A DNA stretch of 52,792 bases from Massilia mucilaginosa (GTDB lineage: Bacteria > Pseudomonadota > Gammaproteobacteria > Burkholderiales > Burkholderiaceae_D): NCBI RefSeq assembly GCF_011682145.1, contig NZ_WHJH01000049.1, forward strand, positions 1 to 52,792. The letters are read 5' to 3'. Of the stretch, positions 21,528-30,211 are shown in pieces. Below the pieces are notes generated by a model. The model was given only the letters and a program-made list of their open reading frames with translations, was not told the DNA's origin and searched no databases. A program made the translations under genes and the position numbers. The stretch's first letter is position 1. The number at the start of each line of letters is the position of its first letter.

Positions 21528-23086
21528 GGTTTCCACGTCACGTTGATGGCGAAGCGGGGCTTCGCGGCAGCGGTGTCGCCGCTGTCGGTCTTGCCGCTTA
21601 ACTTGACGCTCTGGCGCACGTCCACCGGCGCTTCGACGATGTGCACCGCCACGCCGGGGTTGCTGGCCATATCCAGCGCGAACTGGTTCACGCTATCGAG
21701 GATGGCGCGGTAGTCCGATGGCCCGAATTCGACTTCGCCGTCGATGCGCAGCACCTGCCCCGGCGCTCCCGGCAGCCCAACCACGCTTGCGGGAATCGGT
21801 TCGGTGGCGCCGTCGCTTTGTTTGAACACACCGGCGTCCAGACCCGGTTGCGCAGGCGGCGGCTGCCGCACTTGCCAGTCCAGCGCCAGCAGGCGGATCG
21901 CCGGCGCGCGTTCGAGCGAGCGGCTCACCAGCGCCACCAGCGGCGCCGGGGCGGGCGCGGTGGCGGCCAGCAGGCCGTCGAGCCGCACTGCGGCCTTCAT
22001 GTTGGCGCTGCGCGCAGGCGTCGGCGGCAGACTCGCCATGATGGCGCGGTAGCGCGCGTCCAACTGCGCCGCTTCGGCCGTCAGGCGCGTCGCCTCCTGG
22101 CCGTCGCGCACGCCGCCCCACACGCTGGCCAGCAGCCAGAGCCCGCCGACAAAGGCGATCGCGCCACTGGCGCAGTTGAGCGCCAGGCGCGCGCGCCAGA
22201 TCTGGTAAAAGCGGCAGGCCGCACCTGGCGGGTACTGGCTGGCTGGCGCGTCGCGCCCCAACAGGCCCAGTAACAGCTGTTCGGCCGTGTCCACCTCGCC
22301 GGCCAGCTTGAGGCGCGCGCAGGCGCTGTCGATGTCGATGAAGTGAAAGGCCAGTTCCGGGTCGTCCTCGCAGCGCTGTTCCAGCGCCTGCACGCGCTCC
22401 ACGGGCGCCAGAACCACCACGTGCAGCATCTCGCCGCGCCCCAGCAGGCGGGTGCTGGTCAGGAACTGCCGCATCTTGGCGGTTTCCGACGCGGTGGCGT
22501 CAACCACGTCGTCGTGCGCGGCCAGCACCGTCAGGCGCGAAAATTTGAGGTAAGGACCCTGGAAGTAGCTTTGGCGCAGGCCGCCGCCTTGTTCGGCGAT
22601 CAGCAGCAGGTGGTCCTGGGCGACGCCCATGCGGCGCACCAGTTGCGCCGACAGGTGCGCCGCCGAATACAGCCCCGCCAGCGGGACCTTGTTCTGCTCC
22701 ATCACGGCCACCCACGGCTGCACCATGGCGGCATTGGTCAGGGCCGAGAACAGGACGTGGTCGTCGCGCCGGCCTTCGCTGTCGCGGTCCTGGATGTCGG
22801 CGTGGCGGAACGGGGTGTCGCGGTAGGCGTGCGAGAGGCGCCGCTCGACCAGGTTGCGGCCCGCGCGTCCGCGTACGTGCGGCAGCAGGCAGCGCGCGAA
22901 GTCTTCTTCGACCAGGTCGGCGACCAGGTAGGCGCGCGCGCCCGTCGCGCCATCGACAAAGCGCGCAAAGGCGTCCATGCCGTCGCGGTCGGCGTAAAAG
23001 CAGGGCCCGGGCGTTAGGACGCCGGCGCGCCAGTCGAAGGCGCACAGCCGGTCGTTCGTCACATAGAATAATTGTTTAGGCAGCAC
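21524..23086 (-). CDS. PilM/PilN (GspL)-like bitopic assembly protein
   Basis: A 520-residue protein. The GTG at 23086 is chosen because AAGGA lies between it and the platform-gene stop, and the protein then starts VLPKQLFYVTNDRLCAFDW. The N-terminal about 320 residues are soluble and sit where the actin-like PilM/GspL domain is expected; one TM helix follows (CASGAIAFVGGLWLLASVW), then a coiled coil (EATRLTAEAAQLDARYRAIM) and a periplasmic domain ending INVTWKP. This is the GspL plan: PilM and PilN fused in one chain, whereas the plus-strand locus has them as two genes. I see no strict actin ATP-binding motifs, so the fold is inferred from layout and context. Confidence 0.65.
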   Translation of the reverse strand: MLPKQLFYVTNDRLCAFDWRAGVLTPGPCFYADRDGMDAFARFVDGATGARAYLVADLVEEDFARCLLPHVRGRAGRNLVERRLSHAYRDTPFRHADIQDRDSEGRRDDHVLFSALTNAAMVQPWVAVMEQNKVPLAGLYSAAHLSAQLVRRMGVAQDHLLLIAEQGGGLRQSYFQGPYLKFSRLTVLAAHDDVVDATASETAKMRQFLTSTRLLGRGEMLHVVVLAPVERVQALEQRCEDDPELAFHFIDIDSACARLKLAGEVDTAEQLLLGLLGRDAPASQYPPGAACRFYQIWRARLALNCASGAIAFVGGLWLLASVWGGVRDGQEATRLTAEAAQLDARYRAIMASLPPTPARSANMKAAVRLDGLLAATAPAPAPLVALVSRSLERAPAIRLLALDWQVRQPPPAQPGLDAGVFKQSDGATEPIPASVVGLPGAPGQVLRIDGEVEFGPSDYRAILDSVNQFALDMASNPGVAVHIVEAPVDVRQSVKLSGKTDSGDTAAAKPRFAINVTWKP

Positions 23087-23094
23087 ACCCGTCC

Positions 23095-24300
23095 TTAGGT
23101 TTTCAACTGGCTCATGGTGTCGTAGATCGGCCCCAGCACGGACAGCATGATCCATCCGAGCAGCAGCCCAAGCGTGACCGTCATGGCCGGTTCGATCAGC
23201 GACTGCACGCGCTCGATCATTTCCTTCACTTCGCGATTATAGAAGTAGCTGACGTTGCGCAGGGCGTTGTCGAGCGAGCCGGTGGACTCGCCCACGCGCA
23301 GCATGCGCAGCACCAGCGGCGGGAAGATGCCGCTGTTCTGGAACGCCAGCGTGACGCTCTGGCCGTCCGAGATCAGTTGCGCGGCGCGCTGCAGGCCGGC
23401 CGCCACCACGCGGTTGGCGACAATGCCTTCGGACAGGCGGATGCATTCGAGGATGGTGATGCCGGAGCCGTACATCAGCCCGAAAAAGGTGGCGAAGCGC
23501 GCCAGGATGATCTTGTGCAGCACGGGGCCGATCAGCGGCAGGCGCAGTTTCAGGCCGTCGGCCAGCAGGCGCGCGCTGTCGCTGCGGCGCAGCCACGCAC
23601 GCCCGCCAAACCAGGCCAGCAGCGGCAGGGCCAACAGCACGTACCAGTAATTGATGAACACATTCGATAGCGCGATCAGCGCCCTGGTATGGAACGGCAG
23701 TTCGCCGCCCATGTTCCTGATGAAGGAAGTCAGTTGCGGTACCAGCACGATCATCAGGAAGAAGGTCACGGCCAGCACCACCACGGCCACCACGATCGGG
23801 TAGGTGATGATTTTCCTGGTCTGGGCGGCCAGTTCGTCCTGCCATTTCAGGCTGTCGGACAGGTTGCGGAATACCTCGGCCAGTTTGCCGCTCGACTCGC
23901 CGGCGGTAATCAGGCTGGTGAAGGTGTTGTCGAACACTTCGTCGTGGTGGCGCAGCGCTTCGGACAAGGTCAATCCGCCTTCGATCGACTCGATCAGGTC
24001 GGTGACGATCTCGCGAAAGCGTGGATGGTCGGTGGAGTCGCGCAGGTCGCCCAGTCCCTCCAGGATCGGCACGCCGGCGGCGGTCAGCTGCTCCATGTGG
24101 AAGCAGAAGTTGATCAAGTCGGCGCGCCGCACCACGCGCTTGCCGAAGGCGACCGCCTTCTGGCCGGCCACGCGGAAGTCGATCAGGTCGAGCTCCATGC
24201 GGCGCAGGCGCAGTTCCAGGTCGGCGCTGTTGGTCGCGTCCATGGCGCCGGGCACCATCTGGCCGGCCAGGTCCATCGCGCGGTAGGCGTACAGCGGCAT
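23095..24300 (-). CDS. PilC/GspF-type platform protein of the minus-strand system
   Basis: A 401-residue inner-membrane platform protein that the assembly ATPase would turn to add or extract pilins. MPLYAYRAMDLAGQ is the family's typical start, and its ATG shares one base with the ATPase stop. Two GspF helical domains are present: the first with FCFHMEQLTAAGVPILEGL and ITAGESSGKLAEVFRNL, the second with FATFFGLMYGSGITILECI and LRMLRVGESTGSLDNAL. TM segments lie near 170-195, 215-240 and 370-395. The length is usual for the family. Compared with the plus-strand MshG the sequence is clearly diverged, so it is not a recent duplicate. Confidence 0.93.
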   Translation of the reverse strand: MPLYAYRAMDLAGQMVPGAMDATNSADLELRLRRMELDLIDFRVAGQKAVAFGKRVVRRADLINFCFHMEQLTAAGVPILEGLGDLRDSTDHPRFREIVTDLIESIEGGLTLSEALRHHDEVFDNTFTSLITAGESSGKLAEVFRNLSDSLKWQDELAAQTRKIITYPIVVAVVVLAVTFFLMIVLVPQLTSFIRNMGGELPFHTRALIALSNVFINYWYVLLALPLLAWFGGRAWLRRSDSARLLADGLKLRLPLIGPVLHKIILARFATFFGLMYGSGITILECIRLSEGIVANRVVAAGLQRAAQLISDGQSVTLAFQNSGIFPPLVLRMLRVGESTGSLDNALRNVSYFYNREVKEMIERVQSLIEPAMTVTLGLLLGWIMLSVLGPIYDTMSQLKT

Positions 24301-26003
24301 CAGGCCAGCCTGTCGGTCAGGTCGACCACGCGCGCCACTTCGTCGAGCGAGGTGGCGCCCTCCAGCACGCGGCGCATGCCGTCGTCCACCAGCGAGCGAA
24401 AACCCGCCGCGCGCGCAGTCTCTTTCAGTTCGCGCAGCGAGGCGCGGCGGGCGATGGCTTCGTCGATGTCGGCGTTCACCTTGAGCAGTTCCATGATCGC
24501 CATGCGGCCCTTGTAGCCCTGGTGCCCGCACGCTTCGCAGCCGGCCGCGTGGCAGATGGTGGCCGGCGGATCTTCCTCGCCCAGAGCAAGCAGGCGCCGT
24601 TCGGTGGCGTCGGCGATCGACGTGGTCTTGCATGACTGGCACAGGCGCCGCACCAGGCGCTGGGCGATGATGCCGATGATGTTCCCGGCCATGATGTCGG
24701 GCAGGATGCCGATGTCGAGCAGGCGCGAGACCGAGCCGATGGCCGAATTGGTGTGCAGGGTCGTGTACACCTGGTGGCCGGTCATGGCGGCCGAAAACGC
24801 CATCTCGGCGGTCTCCCTGTCGCGCACTTCGCCGACCAGGATGATGTCCGGGTCCTGCCGCATCATCGAGCGGATGCCGTCGGCAAAGCCCATCTTGGCC
24901 GATTCGTTGATCGAAGTCTGGCGGATCATGTTCATCGGGTACTCGACCGGGTCTTCCAAGGTCATGATGTTGACGCTCTCGGTGTTGATGTGGTTCAGGA
25001 TCGAGTACAGGGTGGTGGTCTTGCCGCTGCCGGTCGGCCCGGTGACGAGAATCACACCGTGCGGACGCGCGATCATCAGTTTCAATAAATGCAGTTCGTC
25101 CGCGCCCAGTCCCAGCCCGTCCAGCGGCACCAGGCCTTTCTGGCGGTCGAGCACGCGCAGGACGAAATTTTCGCCGTGCGTGGTCGGCTGCGCGGAGGCG
25201 CGAAAGTCGATCTGGCGCCCCGAGAACTTGATCGAAATGCGCCCGTCCTGCGGCGCGCGCGATTCGGCGATGTTCATATTGCTCATTACCTTCAGGCGCA
25301 CCGCCATCGCCGGCCAGTACGATTTGTGCAGGCTGCGGATCTGGCGCAGGATGCCGTCGATGCGGTAGCGGATGCGCAGAAAACTCTGCTCCGGCTCGAA
25401 GTGGATGTCGGACGCGCCGTTCTGCACCGCGTCGGCCAGCAGCGCGTCCATCAGGCGCACCATCGGCTGGCTGTATTCGTCGGTGGTGGCGGCCATGGCG
25501 GCGTAATTGACTTCGCCGGTTTCAATCTCCAGCAGGATGCCGTCGATCGACAGCTCGAAGCCGTAGTACTGGTCGATGGCGCGCGCGATGTCCGATTCGT
25601 TGACCAGCATGGCCTCGATGGTGATGCCCTTGACCAGCATGGCGCTGATCTGGTCCAGCGCGACGATGTTGCTGGTATCGGCCATGGCCAGGATCAGATT
25701 GTCGGTATCGCGCTCGTACACGATGGGGAACACGCGGTAGCGCTTGGCCACGTCTTTCGGGATCAGTTTGAGCGCGATGGCGTCGACCACCAGGCTGGTC
25801 AGGTCGGCGCTTTGCTGGTTCAGGTTTTCGGACAGCGCTTCGCGCACCGTCGCTTCGGTCACGAAGCCGAGCGTGATGAGCAGTTTGCCGAGCGGCTCGC
25901 TTGAGCGTTTTTGCTCGATCAGCGCGATGCGCAGCTGGTCTTCGCTGATGACCCCTTTCTGGATCAGCAGTTTACCGAGGGGGAATTTGGCGTGTTCGGT
26001 CAT
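24300..26003 (-). CDS. PilB/MshE-like pilus assembly ATPase with degenerate MshEN motif
   Basis: A 567-residue hexameric secretion ATPase. The N-terminal T2SSE-N/MshEN-type domain has PLGKLLIQKGVISEDQL (8-24) and PLGKLLITLGFVTE (37-50). Relative to the c-di-GMP-binding repeat RLG...LxxQ, Arg8 is Pro and the second-repeat Gln is Asn60, while Gln31 is kept. The motor has Walker A GPTGSGKTTT, an Asp box in TLEDPVEYPM, Walker B DIILVGEVRDRETAE, a His box MTGHQVYTTLHT, and a four-Cys zinc site (CQSC, later CEAC). It should extend the fibre, perhaps without c-di-GMP control. The gene ends one base into the platform gene. Confidence 0.93.
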   Translation of the reverse strand: MTEHAKFPLGKLLIQKGVISEDQLRIALIEQKRSSEPLGKLLITLGFVTEATVREALSENLNQQSADLTSLVVDAIALKLIPKDVAKRYRVFPIVYERDTDNLILAMADTSNIVALDQISAMLVKGITIEAMLVNESDIARAIDQYYGFELSIDGILLEIETGEVNYAAMAATTDEYSQPMVRLMDALLADAVQNGASDIHFEPEQSFLRIRYRIDGILRQIRSLHKSYWPAMAVRLKVMSNMNIAESRAPQDGRISIKFSGRQIDFRASAQPTTHGENFVLRVLDRQKGLVPLDGLGLGADELHLLKLMIARPHGVILVTGPTGSGKTTTLYSILNHINTESVNIMTLEDPVEYPMNMIRQTSINESAKMGFADGIRSMMRQDPDIILVGEVRDRETAEMAFSAAMTGHQVYTTLHTNSAIGSVSRLLDIGILPDIMAGNIIGIIAQRLVRRLCQSCKTTSIADATERRLLALGEEDPPATICHAAGCEACGHQGYKGRMAIMELLKVNADIDEAIARRASLRELKETARAAGFRSLVDDGMRRVLEGATSLDEVARVVDLTDRLA

Positions 26004-26007
26004 GCGC

Positions 26008-27366
26008 TTATTGCTTGACCGCTGGTCCGCCCAGTTCGCGTGCGCGCGTGGCGGCAGCGTCGCGGTCGAAATTGACCGCGCCGCGCGGCGCCAGCTCCAG
26101 CGCGCGCTGGTAGTAGGTCAGCGCCAGCGTGCCCTGGTTCAGCCGGTCCAGGCCAATGGCGAGGTTGAAGGCGTAATCGGCATTGTTCGGATTGGCCGAA
26201 TAGGCGCGGAAGTAGTGCTGCTGGGCTTCCGGCCAGCGTCCCTGGCGCGCGTACAGGTTGCCCAGGGCGAACAGCAGCGGCCCGGAGTCGGGATTGCGCT
26301 CGACCATGCGGCGCAGGCGGCCTTCGGACTGGCCCGGGTCGCCCTGGCGCACGCTGGACAGGCCGGCCAGCGCGTCGTTGTCGTTGGGATCGAGTTCGAG
26401 CAGGCGCGTGTAGATGCCGGCCGCTTGCTCGGCCTGCTTGTCGCGGGCGGCGAGGGCGGCCATGCCGAGCAGGGCGTCGCGGTTGTTCGGGTCTTGCCGC
26501 AGCACGCTCTGGTAGCTCTGGCGCGCGGCCGGCAGGTCGCCGTTGTTGTACGCCGCAAAGCCGCTCTGGAGCGAGGGGTTGACCTGCTCGGGCTTGGCGA
26601 CGCGCGCCACGCGGATGCCGCCGGCGTCGGCTGCAACCGTGGCACGCGGGCTGGCGGCGGCGGGCGCGGGCGGCGCGGCTTGCGCAGGCGCTTGTTGTTG
26701 CAGCTGCGCCAGGCGCATCGCTTCGTCCGGCGGTATCTGATCGCGCGAGGAAGGCGGCGGCGCTGAGGGCACGTACTCCTGGACCGGCGGCGGCGCGACT
26801 TGCGCGCCCGGCTGGGGGGAGACCACGGGCACGCCGGGCACGGCAGCGCCCGCGGCGGCTGCCAGCGGCTGGTTCTGGCCCGGCATCGGCACCATCGGCA
26901 AACCACGGCTGGAACCGGGGCCGTATACGGCGTGCCAGTAGATGTAGCCGAACACGGCGGCAATCAGCACGGCGATGCTGCCGAGCACGGCGATGCGGAT
27001 CGTGCGCGCGTCCATGCGCGCCGCCATGGCGCGCTTCTGGGCCTTGACCCGTGGCGGCGGCGGCGGGGCGTTGCGCGCGCGGCGCGGCGGGTCGGCCTGC
27101 GGATCGGGCGTGGCCATGCGCGGCGCTTCGGGGGCGAAGTCGATCACCGGCTCGGCGCGCGCGGTAGCCGACGCGGCAGCCGACGCGCCAGGCGACGCGG
27201 CCTCCAGCGGCGACAAGGTCAGCGGCTCGGCTGCCCTGGCATCCTCCTGTGGCGACAGCGCCAGTACCTCGTCGTAGGCTTCGGACGGCTTGGCCAGTTC
27301 CTCGTCCGGCACATGGTTTTGCTTGGCGCGCTCGGCTTTCTTGAGCGCCTGCATCAAAAGGCTCAT
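26008..27366 (-). CDS. MshN-like TPR protein of the minus-strand system
   Basis: A 452-residue bitopic protein. A basic cytosolic start (MSLLMQALKKAERAKQN), a Pro/Ala-rich tail, one TM helix (IAVLGSIAVLIAAVFGYIYW, about 125-145), a Pro/Gln-rich periplasmic linker, then TPR repeats from about 265 to 435 (for example AAYNNGDLPAARQSYQSVL and LGNLYARQGRWPEAQQHYF). The start resembles the MSLINKMLQDLD of the plus-strand MshN, and the overall plan is the same. It lies one base after the secretin stop and four bases before the ATPase start. The likely role is to stabilise or position the secretin or pilus complex in the periplasm. Confidence 0.83.
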   Translation of the reverse strand: MSLLMQALKKAERAKQNHVPDEELAKPSEAYDEVLALSPQEDARAAEPLTLSPLEAASPGASAAASATARAEPVIDFAPEAPRMATPDPQADPPRRARNAPPPPPRVKAQKRAMAARMDARTIRIAVLGSIAVLIAAVFGYIYWHAVYGPGSSRGLPMVPMPGQNQPLAAAAGAAVPGVPVVSPQPGAQVAPPPVQEYVPSAPPPSSRDQIPPDEAMRLAQLQQQAPAQAAPPAPAAASPRATVAADAGGIRVARVAKPEQVNPSLQSGFAAYNNGDLPAARQSYQSVLRQDPNNRDALLGMAALAARDKQAEQAAGIYTRLLELDPNDNDALAGLSSVRQGDPGQSEGRLRRMVERNPDSGPLLFALGNLYARQGRWPEAQQHYFRAYSANPNNADYAFNLAIGLDRLNQGTLALTYYQRALELAPRGAVNFDRDAAATRARELGGPAVKQ

Positions 27367-27367
27367 C

Positions 27368-29230
27368 TCAATTCACCTTTACGCGCACGGATTCTGAATA
27401 CGGCTCGGAGACTGCGCCGGTGGTGTCCGGCAGCAGGTAGCGGTAATCCTTGTAGTCGCCATTCACGCTGGCGTTCTTGACCACCACCGGACGGATGAAG
27501 ATCACCAGCTCGGTCTTGCTGACTTTTTCGTTACGGTACGAGAACAGATTGCCGAAGAAGGGGACCTTGCCCGCGCCCGGCACCGCATCCTTGGCGTTGT
27601 CGACCGAGTCCTGCATCAGCCCGCCCAGCACCGAAATATCGCCGCTGTAGACCTTGAGGATCGATTCGATCTCGCGCGCCTGGATCACCGGCACCTGGCT
27701 GATGACCTTTTCCGCCGCCAGGACCGGGTTCGGGTCTTGTACCTGGCCGACGATGCGGGTGATGGTCGGGCGCACGTTGAGCGTGACTTCATCGTTGTCG
27801 GCAATCTGCGGCGTCACGCTCATGACGAAGCCGACCGGCACCGTCTCGAGCTTCGATTCGTAGGTGGCCGGGGTGGTGACGTTGCCGTTCACGCCGATCA
27901 CGGCGGGCGTGACCTTGATCGTGAAGAAGACGTTGTTGTCGACCACTTTCAGCATCGCGGTCTGGTTGTTCAGCACGCTGATCTTGGGGCTGGACAGGAC
28001 CTTGACCTTGCCGAACGATTCGAGCAACTGGATCGCGGCGCTGATATTGCCCAGCGCCGAGGTCGGATTGACGTAATTCATGGTGAAGATGCCCGCCGAG
28101 GTGCCCAGCGCGACGTTCGACGGCAGCGCCGCGGTGCCGACCCTGCTCTGGTTGAGCGACACGCCGGTCGTGCCCTCGCGCAGGCGGTTCCAGTTGATGC
28201 CTTGCTGGTACTGGTCGGACAGTTGTACCTCGATGATGGTCGCTTCGATCAGCACCTGGCGCTTGGCGCTGCCGAGCACGATATCGAGAAATTGCTGGAC
28301 TTTTTCGTGCTGGCGCCCGCTGGCGCGTACCGCCAGCAGGCCGCCTTCGGCGTTGACGATCACCGACGGCGCGTTGCGCTGGCGCTCGCCGGAGGAGGCG
28401 TTGAATGCCGCCAGGACGTTGTCGGGCACCGGCTGGGGAGCCGCTTGCGCCTGCTGGTTCGGTGGCGCCGGGGCCGCACCCGGGGCCGCCTGCAGCGCTG
28501 GCGGCGGCGCCGCCGAGATCGTCGTCGGCGCGTCGTTCAAGGTCGTCTCGCGCAGCATGTCGCGGATGTTCTTTTCCAGGCTGCCCCAGAAATTGTTTTC
28601 GGAGCGGTTGGTGACCGAGGTGGTCGAATTGTTGTTGCCCGATCCGGTATTGCCCGCCGCCGCGCCGCCGCTGGTGGTGCCGTTGGCATTCGTCAAGGTC
28701 GGGGAACTCGAGCCGCCGCCCGCGGTCGAAATCTGGGTGGCGATGTTCACGCTGCTGTTGGTGCTGCGCGCCATGTTTACATAATCGACCTTGTAATTAC
28801 GCCACACCGGTGTGTCCGGCAACACGGTCAGGATGCCGCCGTCGATCTCGTAGCGCATGTCCACCTGGCGCGAGATGCGGGTCAGCAATTGCGGCAGGGT
28901 CTGGTCGAGTGCGTTCAGGGTCACCGTGCCCTCGATGCCGGGGTGGATGTCCACGTTCAGGCGGGCATCGCGCGCCAGCGCGAACAGCAGCGACTGCACC
29001 GGCACCTTGTGCACCGTCACGCTGTAGGTTTCGACCTTGGGCGTGGCTTTGGGCGGCGGCAGCGGTGCGCTGTGCAGCACCGGATCGGGAATGCGGCCGG
29101 CGGCGCGCGGCGTTTCCGTCACATGCGAGGGCGAAGCGGTCATGCTGGGCGTGGCACACGCGCTCAAGACGGCGCAGACAATGGCGGTACCGGCGGTGCT
29201 CAGCGAGGAAACAGGTTTTTTCAGGGTCAT
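27368..29230 (-). CDS. MshL/PilQ-type secretin lipoprotein of the minus-strand system
   Basis: A 620-residue outer-membrane secretin. The ATG at 29230 gives a lipoprotein signal with lipobox LSAC (Cys25), preferred to an upstream in-frame start. The N-terminal secretin/TonB short domain has VPVQSLLFALARDARLNVDI; a low-complexity Gly/Ser/Asn/Thr linker lies around 185-225 and a Pro/Ala/Gln linker around 255-290. The C-terminal secretin domain has VLIEATIIEVQLSDQYQQGI, KVLSSPKISVLNNQTAML, VPVGFVMSVTPQIADNDEV and VPGAGKVPFFGNLF. The gene is 67 bases downstream of the ExeA-like gene, the longest gap in the first half of the operon. It would form the exit channel for this fibre. Confidence 0.93.
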   Translation of the reverse strand: MTLKKPVSSLSTAGTAIVCAVLSACATPSMTASPSHVTETPRAAGRIPDPVLHSAPLPPPKATPKVETYSVTVHKVPVQSLLFALARDARLNVDIHPGIEGTVTLNALDQTLPQLLTRISRQVDMRYEIDGGILTVLPDTPVWRNYKVDYVNMARSTNSSVNIATQISTAGGGSSSPTLTNANGTTSGGAAAGNTGSGNNNSTTSVTNRSENNFWGSLEKNIRDMLRETTLNDAPTTISAAPPPALQAAPGAAPAPPNQQAQAAPQPVPDNVLAAFNASSGERQRNAPSVIVNAEGGLLAVRASGRQHEKVQQFLDIVLGSAKRQVLIEATIIEVQLSDQYQQGINWNRLREGTTGVSLNQSRVGTAALPSNVALGTSAGIFTMNYVNPTSALGNISAAIQLLESFGKVKVLSSPKISVLNNQTAMLKVVDNNVFFTIKVTPAVIGVNGNVTTPATYESKLETVPVGFVMSVTPQIADNDEVTLNVRPTITRIVGQVQDPNPVLAAEKVISQVPVIQAREIESILKVYSGDISVLGGLMQDSVDNAKDAVPGAGKVPFFGNLFSYRNEKVSKTELVIFIRPVVVKNASVNGDYKDYRYLLPDTTGAVSEPYSESVRVKVN

Positions 29231-29297
29231 TGGTGCGCTCTTGAGTGCCAAGGCACAATAATGGCGGAAAAGTAAGCGTGGGGCAATTGCCGCACGC

Positions 29298-30206
29298 CTA
29301 ATGGAAGAAGATGCTGCGCGAAACAAGCCACGCCAGCAACGATAGCGTGGTTATGCCGACAACTGCCAGTGCCAGTGTCTTGACGCCGGGTCCGTTTGTG
29401 GCGGCAAAGGCGCAGTCGGCGATGGCCGCTTTGGCGTGGCGCGCCTCGACCCGGTCCGACTCGTCGATGTAGGCCGCCATCAGGGCTTTGTCCGCCAGAA
29501 TGTTGATGCGGCGGACAATGCCTTGCGACACGCGCGCGATCTGCCTGGTGGCGGCGGCGCTGAACACGGCCGGGCCGTTGTAGCCGGCCGCATGCAGGCG
29601 GAATGCCAGGAAGTCGGGAATCACATCGGGCGGCATGGCCGGCACCACGAAGTTGTGGGTGATGCGTTCCTTGAACTGGCGCATGCTGGCCAGGTTCAGG
29701 TGCGCGTCGAGCTCGGGTTGTCCGAACAGCACGATCTGCAGCAGCTTGTGGCGCGCCGTTTCCAGGTTCGAGAACAGGCGCACTTCTTCCAGCGTGTCGA
29801 GCGGCATGGCCTGGGCTTCCTCGACCAGCAGCACCACCTGCTTGCCGGCGCTGTGGCGGGCGATCAGGTCCGCTTGCAGCATGCGCGTGACTTCGTCGAT
29901 GCGCTTGCCGTTCACGTCGAGTTCGAGTTCGCCGGCGATGGCGTAGGCGACCTCGGTGTTCTTCAGGGTCGGATTGGCCAGGTAGATGACGTCGATGTGC
30001 TTCGGCAGTTGATTTTCCAGCATGCGGCACAGCATGGTCTTGCCGCTGCCCACTTCACCGCTCACCTTGATGATGCCTTCGCCGTGCTCGACCGCGTAGA
30101 GCAGGGCGTCCAGGATCTCGCCGCGCGTGTTGCCGGCGTAGAAGAAGGCCGGATTGGGCGTGATGCCGAAGGGAGACTGGTGCAGGCCGAAGTGCTTGTG
30201 ATACAT
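29298..30206 (-). CDS. ExeA/MshM-like AAA ATPase of the minus-strand system
   Basis: A 302-residue AAA+ ATPase with Walker A GEVGSGKT, Walker B VVLLVEEAQAM, and FGQPELD as in the ExeA/MshM family. The start MYHKHFGLHQSPFGITPNP aligns with the family; an in-frame ATG 18 bases upstream would overlap the ABC ATPase gene. A C-terminal TM helix (TLALAVVGITTLSLLAWLV, about 278-297) leaves almost nothing in the periplasm, so the peptidoglycan-binding tail of ExeA is missing. The role in secretin assembly is known for ExeA/MshM; here it is inferred. A second member of the family is encoded at 45672. Confidence 0.9.
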   Translation of the reverse strand: MYHKHFGLHQSPFGITPNPAFFYAGNTRGEILDALLYAVEHGEGIIKVSGEVGSGKTMLCRMLENQLPKHIDVIYLANPTLKNTEVAYAIAGELELDVNGKRIDEVTRMLQADLIARHSAGKQVVLLVEEAQAMPLDTLEEVRLFSNLETARHKLLQIVLFGQPELDAHLNLASMRQFKERITHNFVVPAMPPDVIPDFLAFRLHAAGYNGPAVFSAAATRQIARVSQGIVRRINILADKALMAAYIDESDRVEARHAKAAIADCAFAATNGPGVKTLALAVVGITTLSLLAWLVSRSIFFH

Positions 30207-30211
30207 CTTGT

